Below are positions 1-9,900 of a stretch of DNA of 64,000 nt, piece after piece (the first letter of the stretch is position 1; every line of letters begins with the position of its first letter). Below the pieces are notes generated by a model that was given only the letters and a program-made list of their open reading frames with translations, had not been told where the DNA came from and ran no database searches. Made by a program: the position numbers and the translations under genes. This DNA comes from Sporothrix humicola. Taxonomy: Eukaryota; Ascomycota; Sordariomycetes; Ophiostomatales; Ophiostomataceae. The stretch is taken from assembly GCA_021396245.1 (NCBI GenBank), contig WNYE01000127.1, forward strand, positions 1 to 64,000, in the 5' to 3' direction.

Positions 1-291
1 CGCAGATCCGCCGCCGCGCTGCGGCCGACCAGAAGGAGAAGGTGGCCAACACGCGCCCGACCAGCACGCGGGCGGCCGGCGCCGGCGGCAGCAGCAGCAC
101 GATGCTGCGGCTGTACACCGACGAGTCGCCCGGCCTCAAGGTCGACCCCGTTGTTGTCCTGGTGCTGTCGCTCGTCTTCATCTTCTCCGTCGTGGCACTA
201 CACAGTACGCACACCCCCCAATACTCGCAATATTATCATCTGCTAACTTGCCACAGTCATCGCCAAGATCACACGGCGGTTCTCCAGCTAA
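1..291 (+). CDS. sbh1: Sec61 beta subunit (Sbh1-like), 3' part only
   Basis: This is the C-terminal part of the beta subunit of the Sec61 protein-conducting channel of the endoplasmic reticulum; the 5' end lies before the window. The reading frame is open from base 3. It contains the family core: a basic Arg-rich segment, then the near-invariant stretch around GGSSSTMLRLYTDESPGLKV, then a single tail-anchor membrane helix (VVVLVLSLVFIFSVVALH). A 52-bp intron (205-256, GTACGC donor, TGCTAAC branch site at 241, CAG end) splits an Ile codon. Joining it gives the expected ending HIIAKITRRFSS and a TAA stop at 289-291. Reading through the intron would destroy this conserved end, which supports the splice. 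Identification is from the family pattern and is confident; the missing start cannot be assessed. Confidence 0.95.
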
Positions 292-1765
292 GCGATTCGA
301 TTTCACCGAAATGGCACGCGACGTCGTGACGCCGCAATGCCGAGCAAAGAAAGACGAAGACCGAAAAGCAACTCAAAAACAACACGCACTATACACCCTA
401 CATACTTATTAAAACTACTACAACACACACTTCTTCGTTTGATCGCGCTTTGATGCTGCGGTCTATTGCCAACGACACGGCCTGATGGGAGGAGAGATAT
501 AATGCAATACGACTACCTCGAGGATAGGAGAAGACGGCCGGTGACTGATTGGAGCTACATCTCCCTGCAGCGGAATGCTCTGACCGGTGCTGGTTCAACT
601 TCTCTTGTTCGGTATCTCTTGCATCGCTCTTCTTCTTTTTCGACAGTCACTTTGGCACGAAGGGCTAAAAGAAAGACGGGGACGGCCCTCTATGAGGGAT
701 GAGCGAGTGGAGGAGAGCGTTGGCGGATGTTCCTCTTTGGAAACCACACTATATTTTACTATTGCACCTTGTCGTTATATTGTCTTTATGCTACTTCTTT
801 TTTCTTTCCTTATTTTTTTCTCTCTGTACGTTGATAATGGAAACGGGACCTGTCCTTTTTTGCTCTGCTTTTGGTCTTCTCATGGGTGGCATCTAAAAGT
901 ATTAAAAAAACGGTGGTATGCATGCGGACGCTCTTGGTTGAGTGAAAAGTAAATCAATAAAAACTGACATTAAAGGAGTGTTTGTTCCGAATTTGGTGAT
1001 TTCTTAATGTGTGGTTACCGTAAGATCTCCATCCCGGGCTGCACCTTCCTTGCACGATTTGCACGATGCATCCATAACACGTGCGCCTTCCTCTCGTCCA
1101 AGTCAAACTTGTTCGCTCCTTCTTCGAGCTACGCAGGCCTCCTTCCGCATCGAATCGCAAAGTCAAGTTTTACCCCTTTTTTTCGTTTTCTCCAAAAGAG
1201 TGGCGACAAATGAATCGTCGTGAGGACTCCAACGTCGATTCGATCCGCAAGCTCGATCTCCCACCCTTTTCTTTGGTCAAAAAGACCACGCGCACGACCT
1301 GTTTTTGGGCCAGGCTAGGCCCGTTCCACTCATACTGCCATACCACCACTAAATACCGTCGATCTTTACACTCTCCACGAAGCTGCCACACCTGTCGTCA
1401 TCGGTTTTCGATTGTTCGATTGCATCAACCAGTGGTAACACACCTTTTCATTCACAACTACGCACCTTTTGTTTGCCTCTTTTCTACCTGCCAAGGCATA
1501 CGACATTGAAAATGACGATTCAACCAGGCAGCCTTTCTTACTTCCCACCCATGCCCGAGCAATGCAAGCATTGGTATAAGTCGTGCAACTTTGCTGTGCC
1601 CGGTTGAACAGAGCATTGCATCGTGTACTTGATTACATTATTCTCTATTAATATTCTGATATTGCCTGGCCTAATTTTCCTGCTGTTTTCACATTTCAGC
1701 GTCTGAATTACACAGTCATTGGATCACCACAGTACACAAATTTAAAAGGCAACACAACGATCACC
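292..1765. other. Intergenic, no supported gene
   Basis: This holds the 3' flank of the Sec61 beta gene and the promoter side of the glucosyltransferase gene. Open frames here are short, overlap on both strands and have no recognisable domain. No tRNA, repeat or splice-consistent gene model was seen. Confidence 0.6.
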
Positions 1766-4502
1766 ATGTCTGTCCAGCATCTGAAGCTATCCTCGCAATC
1801 GGGCTTCGAGGCCGATGCCACCGTCACAGGTAAGTTGCGCTCTCTTTAAATTCTGTGCTCTCTTTACTAACTCCCCGGAAGACGACGGCCGTGTCGACAT
1901 TGCCGTTGACGAAACGGACCCTGGCAAGCTTGCCGCTTTATTGGCATCGAAGCCACTACCACCGCCCGCATCAAAAGATGATGCAAATGCCGACCAAGAC
2001 CCCAAACCGCCACGACTCAACATTGTGATCCAAGTCGTTGGGTCGCGCGGGGATGTCCAGCCGTTCGTGGCTCTCGGTCACGTCCTTCGCCGCAAGTATG
2101 GCCACCGCGTGCGGCTGGTGACACATTCTGTCTTTAAAGAGTTTGTCGAGACACCCGACAGTGAGGATGGCGGCCGGCTCGAGTTCTTTGATATTGGCGG
2201 CGGCGACCCAGCGGAGCTCATGACGTTCATGGTCCAGAACGGCAAGACCGAGAAGAAGGAGGGAGAAGGCCAGGATGGCGACTCAAAAGAGGACGAGGAA
2301 GAGGGCGACGGTGGAGGCGGCCTTATCCCGCCCATGGAGTCCTACACCAACGGCGAGATTGCCGGTCGTAGACGGTTCATCGAGGCCGTCCTGCATGGCT
2401 GCTGGCGGTCCATGGCCGACGAGTGGGTGGGTGAAAATGAAGGTGACGAGAATAACGAGAGAGTGCCCTTCGTGGCCGACGCCATCATCGCCAACCCGCC
2501 CAGTTTCGCCCACATCCACATTGCCGAAAGCTTGGGCGTGCCGCTGCACGTCATGTTCACCATGCCGTGGACACCGACACGCTCGTTCCCGCACCCGCTG
2601 GCCAACTTGAAGTGCATATCGTCCGCCTCTTCGTTCCCCTCAACAGAGCCCTCGTCGTCCGTCTACGGATTTGCATCGTTTTTGTCCTACACAATTGTCG
2701 AGTGCCTGACGTGGCAAGGGTTGGGCGACATTATCAACCGTTTCCGATCCAACAACTTGGGTCTTGAGACGCTGTCGCCACTGCTGGCCGTCGCGCCGTT
2801 CCACCAGGGTGGCCTTATGGGCCGGCTGCGCGTGCCGACGACGTACTGTTGGTCGCCGGCTCTGCTTTCAAAACCGCCAGACTGGGGTGCCGAGATCACC
2901 GTGGCGGGCTACTTTTTCGGGGCCATCTCTGAGAAATCAAAGTCCCTGGAGAGTAGCGGATACAGCCCACCGCCTGACCTGGCTGCGTTCCTGGATGCTG
3001 GTCCGCCGCCCGTCTACATTGGCTTTGGGTCGATCGTGGTAGACGACCCGGCCGGGCTGACAAAGACGATTGTCAACGCAGTCGGCCAGCTCGACGGCGT
3101 ACGGGCTATTGTCTCCAAAGGCTGGGGCGGACTGGGCGGAGAGGCCGTCAAGGGAAAATCCAAGGACATTTTCTTTCTGGAGAGCGACTGCCCGCACGAG
3201 TGGCTGTTCTCGCGGATGGCCTGTGTAGTCCACCACGGCGGCGCCGGCACGACGGCTGCCGGTTTGCGGTTTGGTGCGCCCACCGTCGTTGTCCCCTTCT
3301 TTGGCGACCAGCCATTTTGGGGCTCGCTGGTGGCCAAGGCCGGCGCCGGACCCGACCCGATACCGTTTTCACGGCTCACGGCGGAACGTCTTGCCACGGC
3401 CATCAAGGAGGCACTGCAGCCGGCAGTCAAGGCAAAAGCGGGAGAGCTAGGCGACAAGATCCGGGACGACAAGAATGGCAGTCAGGGTGGTGCCGCTGTC
3501 GGCGCCCAAGCCTTCCACCAGCACTTGGGCGGCGACCAGATCCATTGCGAGATGTTGCCCAACCGCCTAGCCGTGTGGCAGTACAAAGATACGAAGAGCA
3601 AGACGGTCGTTCGTCTGAGCGCACTTGCTGCCGCCGTCCTGGCCCACGAGGGCAAGCTAGCCTACTCAGATTTGGGATTGTTCCGCGCACAAGAGTACCA
3701 CGTCAACACGAGCGATCAGCCCTGGGACCCTGTGTCAGGTGCAAGCGCCGCCCTCCTCGGCGACCTGAGCAGCATCGCCATGGCCGTCGCCGACTTTCCC
3801 TTGGAGTTGTTCAAGAAGGCAAAGAAGGAGGCGGAGGACAATGGCAGCGTCGATGACAAGAAGGACGGTGAAGCCACCACCGTGCGAGTCAAGACAGCCT
3901 CCGCGACCGTCACGCTCGACATGGCCAAGCAGGCCGGCCAGAGTGTCGGGAGGATCGTGTCCACCGGCCTGCAGACGCCCCTCCACTTTTGCCTGGGGCT
4001 CGCCCGCGGGTTCCACAATGCGCCCAGGCTCTACAATGATGATACTGTGAGGGACCTCCCAGGACAGAGAGACGGCACCGAACCGGCCGTCGCCGGCCTC
4101 GGCGGCGGCATCAAGGCGGCCAGCAAGGCCTTTGGGCTCGGCCTCTACGACGGTGTTAGCGGTCTTGTCACCCAACCCTTGAAGGGCGCCGAGCAGGACG
4201 GCGGCCGCGGTCTGGTGCGAGGCTTTGCCAAGGGCATTGGCGGCGTCGTGTTCAAGCCGGCGGCGGGCGCATGGTCGGTTCCGGCGTACACAATGCAGGG
4301 CGTGCAGGCCGAGGTACACCGGCTGACGGGTGGTGTCGGAGGGAAGGGCCCCAAACAAAAGGAAATGGACGCGCGGAGAGTGGCCGCACGGATTCGGCAG
4401 AGCGAGGCTGAGTGGAAGACTCTGGCGAGTGACGGCGTCGAACGGCAGACGGTGCTCGGCCGGTGGGCCAAGACTGGGGCCGACGAAGAAGGTCGGCAGT
4501 GA
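1766..4502 (+). CDS. Sterol 3-beta-glucosyltransferase-like protein (UGT80/GT1 family)
   Basis: Predicted UDP-glucose:sterol glucosyltransferase of the UGT80 type, about 894 residues. Exon 1 is 1766-1829 (ATG in context tcaccATG). A 52-bp intron (1830-1881, GTAAGT donor, TTACTAAC branch) joins in phase to exon 2, 1882-4502. A GT28-type N-terminal domain starts near residue 66 (IVIQVVGSRGDVQPFVALGH). The C-terminal nucleotide-sugar domain includes PPPVYIGFGSI and the hallmark HHGGAGTTAAGLRFGAP at about 472-488, followed by PFFGDQPFWG. The PH and GRAM domains of yeast Atg26 are absent. Residues about 770-835 form a Gly-rich amphipathic segment (LYDGVSGLVTQPLKGA, GFAKGIGGVVFKPAAG) that resembles the C-terminal repeats of VPS13/ATG2-type lipid-transfer proteins; this resemblance is from memory and tentative. 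Acidic low-complexity sequence (about 150-175) lies inside the N-terminal domain. Substrate specificity is inferred from family only. Confidence 0.9.
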
Positions 4503-4679
4503 TATCGACCGAACGGCCGTTATTGCTATTAGTTCAGCCCTCAATATTTACATTTGAGCACATATCTCCGCTGTATTCTCCACGAACCACGTTCATGGGG
4601 TTGTGATTGATAGTCTGTGCAGATGCCAACCATGCGGACCGTGTCCGGACCGTGTGTTCTCCACGATGCAAGGTGCGTG
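4503..4679. other. 3' flank of glucosyltransferase gene
   Basis: Short downstream flank before the base composition becomes strongly AT-rich. It probably contains the 3' UTR; no specific polyadenylation signal is claimed. Confidence 0.4.
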
Positions 4680-5400
4680 TTGCATTTTGGCTTCACATGC
4701 CACTATTCTCTAGAATCACATTGTTAAATATTAAATTATTTTTATGTCGGTTAAATAAATGTTTTTCTTACTACTATAATTTTTTTATTGTTTTTATTTT
4801 ACTATTATAAGTTTTATTATTATTATTTTTATCCGCCTTTCTCAATCACTCTTAACTATTGGCGACTAGCTAAACAGAACCCTCATGAGGAAAATGAGGA
4901 AAAAACTGACATAGAATTGTGTGTGTAAACTTTCTTTATACGAGTGTATGTTAACCTCTTTATGGTAATATAGTAAAATAAATAAAAGGAATAAATGAAA
5001 AGAGTAAACGAAATAAAATAAAATAAATAAAAGAACGATTATATAATTTACGGTTTAAACTTTTTTTTAAAGTTAAAGTTAAATATTACCGGTGTTATAA
5101 AAGTTAAAACGAAAATAAATAAAATTATTATTATCGAAATTATTAAAATATTAAACGCGGTAACGTTGGCCGATTATTTTTTAAAAAAGTAAGTTTCGTT
5201 TAAAGTTAAAAAGTATTATATTTATAAAGTTAATATTGTTATAAAAATATATATATATATATTTTAAAAAATAAGTTTTAATCGAAGTTGAAAAACGTTA
5301 TACTCGTAAAATTAATATTATTTAAAAAAAAAAAATTTAAAAAAAAAATAAACTTTAATCGAAGTTAAAAAGTATTGTATTCGTAAAGTTAATAGGCCGT
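4680..5400. repeat. AT-rich block resembling a RIP-mutated relic
   Basis: A stretch of about 700 bp composed mostly of A and T with abrupt edges. The right edge returns to normal composition at about 5395 (aataggccgttagacagg). The few C bases left are mainly in CG dinucleotides, while CA and TG are scarce. That is the pattern expected of repeat-induced point mutation, which converts CpA to TpA. No open frame longer than a few dozen codons survives. The original element cannot be recognised. It may be an AT-rich relic or an AT isochore edge rather than a transposon. Confidence 0.6.
5191..5394. repeat. Diverged tandem repeat of about 80 bp inside the AT-rich block
   Basis: Three related units begin near 5191, 5273 and 5351 (spacing 82 and 78 bp). 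Each has a core like ttaatcgaagttaaaaagta followed by a taaagttaata-like end. A fourth, weaker copy may lie near 5058-5110. Differences between copies are mostly C/T and G/A type, consistent with decay by RIP. Confidence 0.6.
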
Positions 5401-5429
5401 TAGACAGGACGATCGGCTATGTGCGCAAG

Positions 5430-5593
5430 AGGTCTCTTTCCTCTCTAATTTTTCTGTGCTTCCCCTTTTCTCTTTTTCTCTCTTCTTTTTTGTTTTCTTC
5501 TCTTTGTTCTTCTGTCCTCGCTTTCATCTCATCTACACCAGCCTTTCCTCTAGACTGCCTCGTGTTTTATGATTCCACAAATTACCCACAGCT
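5430..5593 (+). promoter_or_regulatory. Pyrimidine-rich leader before the kinase-like gene
   Basis: From about 5430 to 5560 the plus strand is a nearly continuous C/T tract ending shortly before the ATG at 5594. Such tracts commonly precede start codons in filamentous fungi. No TATA box was identified with confidence. Confidence 0.45.
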
Positions 5594-6421
5594 ATGGCTC
5601 CTCAAGTCAAGAAGTTCCAGGACCTCACCTTCGTCCAAGAGGTCTATGACAACGACACTATGAAGTTTGAAACTACAGAATTCGGCGTTATTGAGCCCGA
5701 TGACCGCTTTTACTTTGGCAGCCTGCCTATTGAAAAGCTGAAGATCACGCTACCTCAGTATGAAGCAGCACTCAAGCCCATTCCTGATCAGGATGTCTAC
5801 TCCAAAGTCCCCGACGGTAACCGACGCTTCACCCATAACTCGGGCGACATAACCAGCTGCCTCTATCTCAAGCGACCGCGCTTGGATGCCTACTCTGGCT
5901 ACAAAGAGCAAGATTTCCTGGAAGTCATGCGTGGTATATTGCTCGAAGAAGCAGGGGCTTTGGAGAGAGTTGCGAAGCTTCCACCTCATCCCGGACTCAT
6001 CACCTATCACGGTTGCCGCTTCCAGCGCGGTTTCATGACTGGGATAGTCATGGATCGCCATGTTAGCGATCTCCACGACTACTACGACCACAGAATGGGG
6101 CCACCCGTCGACAAAACAGCCTTCATGCATGTGTTGGTGTCTGCCGTCCGCCATCTTCACTCGTGCGGCTATGCGCACAACGACATCAACTATCGAAATG
6201 TCTTGGTAAGCGCAGAGGGTTTGCCTGTCCTGGCCGATTTCGACTCCTGTAAGCCCATCGGCGAAAAGTTGACATTTAGCCGCGGCACGGAAGGGTGGAA
6301 TGATGTGCCATTGGAAGAATACAAAACCTCTGAAGTCGCACACGACCTGTATGGAGTCAAAAAGATTGAAGAGTGGCTGGAGGGGCAAAATGCTAAGGCC
6401 ATGCAAGGCGCCAAACATTAG
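5594..6421 (+). CDS. Divergent protein-kinase-like protein, 275 aa
   Basis: Single-exon gene for a small eukaryotic-type kinase fold, likely cytosolic. Visible landmarks are a candidate beta-3 lysine (K93, CLYLKRP); a C-helix acidic pair (E118/E119) followed by PHPGLITYHG; a catalytic-loop equivalent at 195-202 (HNDINYRN, with Asp197 and Asn202 kept but HRD changed to HND); the metal-binding motif at 215-217 as DFD instead of DFG; and an activation-segment-like GTEGW at 231-235. It is shorter than a complete kinase domain with full N- and C-lobes. Similar short HND/DFD proteins are common in filamentous-fungal genomes, where they are usually annotated as hypothetical kinases. Whether it phosphorylates anything is unknown. 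The gene lies between two AT-rich blocks and has less GC-biased codons than its neighbours, suggesting an accessory or mobile-compartment origin. The ATG at 5594 follows the pyrimidine tract. Confidence 0.75.
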   Translation: MAPQVKKFQDLTFVQEVYDNDTMKFETTEFGVIEPDDRFYFGSLPIEKLKITLPQYEAALKPIPDQDVYSKVPDGNRRFTHNSGDITSCLYLKRPRLDAYSGYKEQDFLEVMRGILLEEAGALERVAKLPPHPGLITYHGCRFQRGFMTGIVMDRHVSDLHDYYDHRMGPPVDKTAFMHVLVSAVRHLHSCGYAHNDINYRNVLVSAEGLPVLADFDSCKPIGEKLTFSRGTEGWNDVPLEEYKTSEVAHDLYGVKKIEEWLEGQNAKAMQGAKH

Positions 6422-6919
6422 GTCTGATCTTGAGCCTGCCAGTCTGAATGTTGTCTGATAGCTATGTGGATGTATCTTAGATAGATGGGAGGGGCTTTGT
6501 TGTTTTTATTTTTTGTTTTACTTTGTTTGTTTGTTTTACTTTGTTTGTTTATTTGTTTGTTTGTTTGTTTGTTGGTTAGTTTTGTTTTAAGATAAGAGGA
6601 TTAATATTGTGACAGATGAGTCCGACTCTCCTTCTTACAGATATTGTATCACGAACTAAGACCTGTTTAAATTACTCGTTTTCTGTTTGCCTTGCTTGTA
6701 AACTCCAGTTAGACACGATAAGCAACAACACTTTCATATTAAAAATAAATAAATAGATAAATGTAGATGGATAATAATAATTTTTTTTTTTTTACTTTTT
6801 TTTTATTATAAGTTTTTATTAAAAAAAAATCATTATTTTTATATATTTTTATTTACTTTTACCCCGTATTATTCGTTACTTTTAAATACGGCCGTAAATA
6901 ACGTTTATTATTCAAATAA
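6422..6919. other. 3' flank with TTTG microsatellite and second AT-rich block
   Basis: A TTTG-type simple repeat with interruptions spans about 6522-6575. From about 6720 to 6910 the sequence is again strongly A/T (long T and A runs at 6780-6850), with residual C mostly in CG. Together with 4680-5400 it brackets the kinase-like gene. No gene seen. Confidence 0.55.
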
Positions 6920-9900
6920 ATCCATGAATCAATCGTATCTACGTTTTCATCCATACGACGTACGTTTCCTTGAATATAATAGTTATACCCGAATTAGGAA
7001 ATACGCTGCGCTCACTTGGAACAAAACGTCAGCTTTCGTATTTTCAAGTCAGATTTTGTCATTTCATAGCCGCGAACCAGCAACTGTAAACTGTAAACTG
7101 TCAATTGTAAACCCTGAGTCGGGCGTAATACTGATCAAACCTACTTTACTTCCCTGAAGATCGACGGCCAAGTCTTTTGAGGATACAGGTTTGCACCCAT
7201 TCTTTGGAATCGTGCAGTTTTGACGACCAGTCTGACAGCTACACTGGCAAGGGTAGTGGGGACTTTTCGCCCGTATCACACAGTCTTTGGTACCTATTCT
7301 GGATAATCCGGGGGCAACCGTTTCTTTATTATTGCGGCTCGCCTCTGGCCTGAGTCTGACAGATGCTCACCGTCATTGGTACCGCCCTATGGGGACAATT
7401 CTATTTCTCGCCTGTGTTTCCCAATCTCACCTTTTTTACAGAGTACTCGCCCCGTCTCATATTTCATGATGCCCGGGGGATAGGGGAGTTACAAGGGGAT
7501 AAGCGATCGAGACCGCGGACATTGTGCGGCGTCCAACTTGAAGCTCTGACGATTTCTAGCAGCCCCGAAACCCAAGGTGCGAGAATCTCGGACTCGGTTA
7601 TTTCTTTTCTGTCTTTTCTCTTTTCTGTCAGCCAAAAGATCGGTGCTTGGCACCGTTTTGCGATTCCCTCTACGACGCATCTGTTTCAACCTTACGAATG
7701 GCCGACTTTGGGCATAGTCTCGCCCGTTGATTTGATTTTACTCTGTAATTCTTGGAGCCGTCCTCACCTCCTCACGGATCAACAACCAACAAAATCCTAT
7801 CTAAGCGCTCCGCATAGATACGACCCAACCACGTTGACAGTCGGCAGTTGACTGTCTGCGTACGTCCGTAACACACCAACATTTACGCCAACATTCACAA
7901 CCACAGTATATTTCACCCACTTTACTCTCCGGCACATCATGCACAGTCCAAGTAACCGCGCCGCTGGGCCGGCTGTTCTGTTTCTGCTTACTGTTTACCT
8001 TGGGGTCTGGATTCATTTTGAGTTTTGGTTTTTGATTTCTGAGTCGTTGGATCTCCCCGCCTGAATGCATTCTCGCCGTGTTTTCGGGACCTTCTTCGTA
8101 TTATTGGGCAGGTCGGGCTTCTGTTCGTTTCGAGTAGATGTCCATCACCGTTGTGAGCTCTGTTTCGCCCAGCCTCTTGTCGAGGCCTCTTGCCTCTCCC
8201 CTCGCCATCTTCTCGTCCTCTCGCCTTGTCGCCCGCTCGCCCTGCTGTGGTCTGCTTACGTGAGTTATTAGTTATGCCCTCCTTCGTCCTTGGTCTGGGG
8301 CTCCTCCACATCCAACCAAGCAGCTTTGTCAGTAACAGCCCATTGCAGTCGGGATGTGAGACGAGGTGAGCACTGCATTGCGAATGGCAAATCGTGTCTG
8401 CTCCTGTCGTCTGTCGTGTGTCGTCTGTTCTCCGCGATGCTTTGCTGTTTCGTTGATCGGAGATCACATTTGCTTGCCATGCACGCCAGCGCGCCAGTTC
8501 GATATACATTTATCTTATACGGCATCGCGGAACTGTGACAAATATCGACGGTTACGGCGTGCAGCTACTTATACGGTGCGTTGTGCAGAGAGCCGTCGTA
8601 TGTCGGACTATCTCAGATCTGACAGCACGACGTACTCCATACATTTCTGAAAGATAAGATCTGACAGCGGAAAAGAGCCCGCACGCTGTGTACGACCAAC
8701 GATGTACTCCAGAAGAAAAGTAGAAGAATGCACACCAGCCGATATCCCGTCCGAATGTGAACGGCGTCGATGTCGCTACATGTGTATCAAGCTTGAGCAT
8801 TTCCCCGCCTTATGACCGATGGTGATCATGATGACGGCCATGGTTGGTGGCTAGAGTTTCTGGCGCAAAGGATTCATGATGATACTTCTTCTCTTTTTTT
8901 CTTCTCCTCCCTCTTATGCGTATCGGCTTTTAGTCTCGGTCGTTTGCAGACCGAGCGATGGAGTACAGAGTTCTCCGTCTGGATCTCCCGCCTGTCAACA
9001 TCCACAACTGTCGTCTGATCTCAAACCCTTTCCACGACATACGGGACACAGGGCGAGAACAACACATGGATCTCTGTTTGTTTGCTGGCATCCGTATCCG
9101 TCTGTGACACCGTCCATGTGCCAGCACATCCTTCTTCTCTCGGTGTGATACGATATGATGCCACGCCATACCATGCTTCATGCTTCATGTCTTGGTCCGC
9201 TCCCGTGGGAGACAGATATTGGCATTGGCTGCCGGCAGTTATCGTATCGAAAAGATATTCATCCTGACTGTTGCTCTGCATCTCGTACTCTGTTCATCTC
9301 TTGGCTGTCGTAAAGCCGAACGACTAGCAAACGGGCCCGTTTTGTTTCGTTATGGTGTCTTGGAAGTTTTGTCATTTCTTGCGAATCTCTTGTCCCGTTT
9401 CTTGGATCTTTTCTTGGTACAGTATTTACTGGTCCTTCTTTTTCTGGTTCTTCCCGCCCGGGCGGACCGTGTGTCGTCACGTCTCAAAAAGTTCCCTTTT
9501 TGACCTTGCTCCTTTCGTCATTTGACGTGCGTGCGTTACGTGCGTACAGTGTACGTCGTATGCGCCGTGTAATTGACGGCCAAGAGAAAAAAGCAAGTTG
9601 CAGATGGAGCGTGTTCTGGAGCATTTCGTAAGACAGCTCCAGAGAGGAATGAAAATGGCACGAGTTGTTCTGTCTTTGTCAGAAAAGAGCGGGGCCGACG
9701 GAGTAAACTCCAGATGGAGCGGAGTCGGAGTAAAGTTGAGCGAAACGGTGGTTGCTGTAAAAGAAGTGAAATGACCGTTTTGAGTCGCTGGAGCACTACA
9801 CACAAGTGCTGTAATTGTCCTGTAACTTGGTGTCGCCCACTGTCGTCTATGTCGGCGCAATATTGGACCGCCAACAGAGTAATTTCAATAGGCAAAAGTC

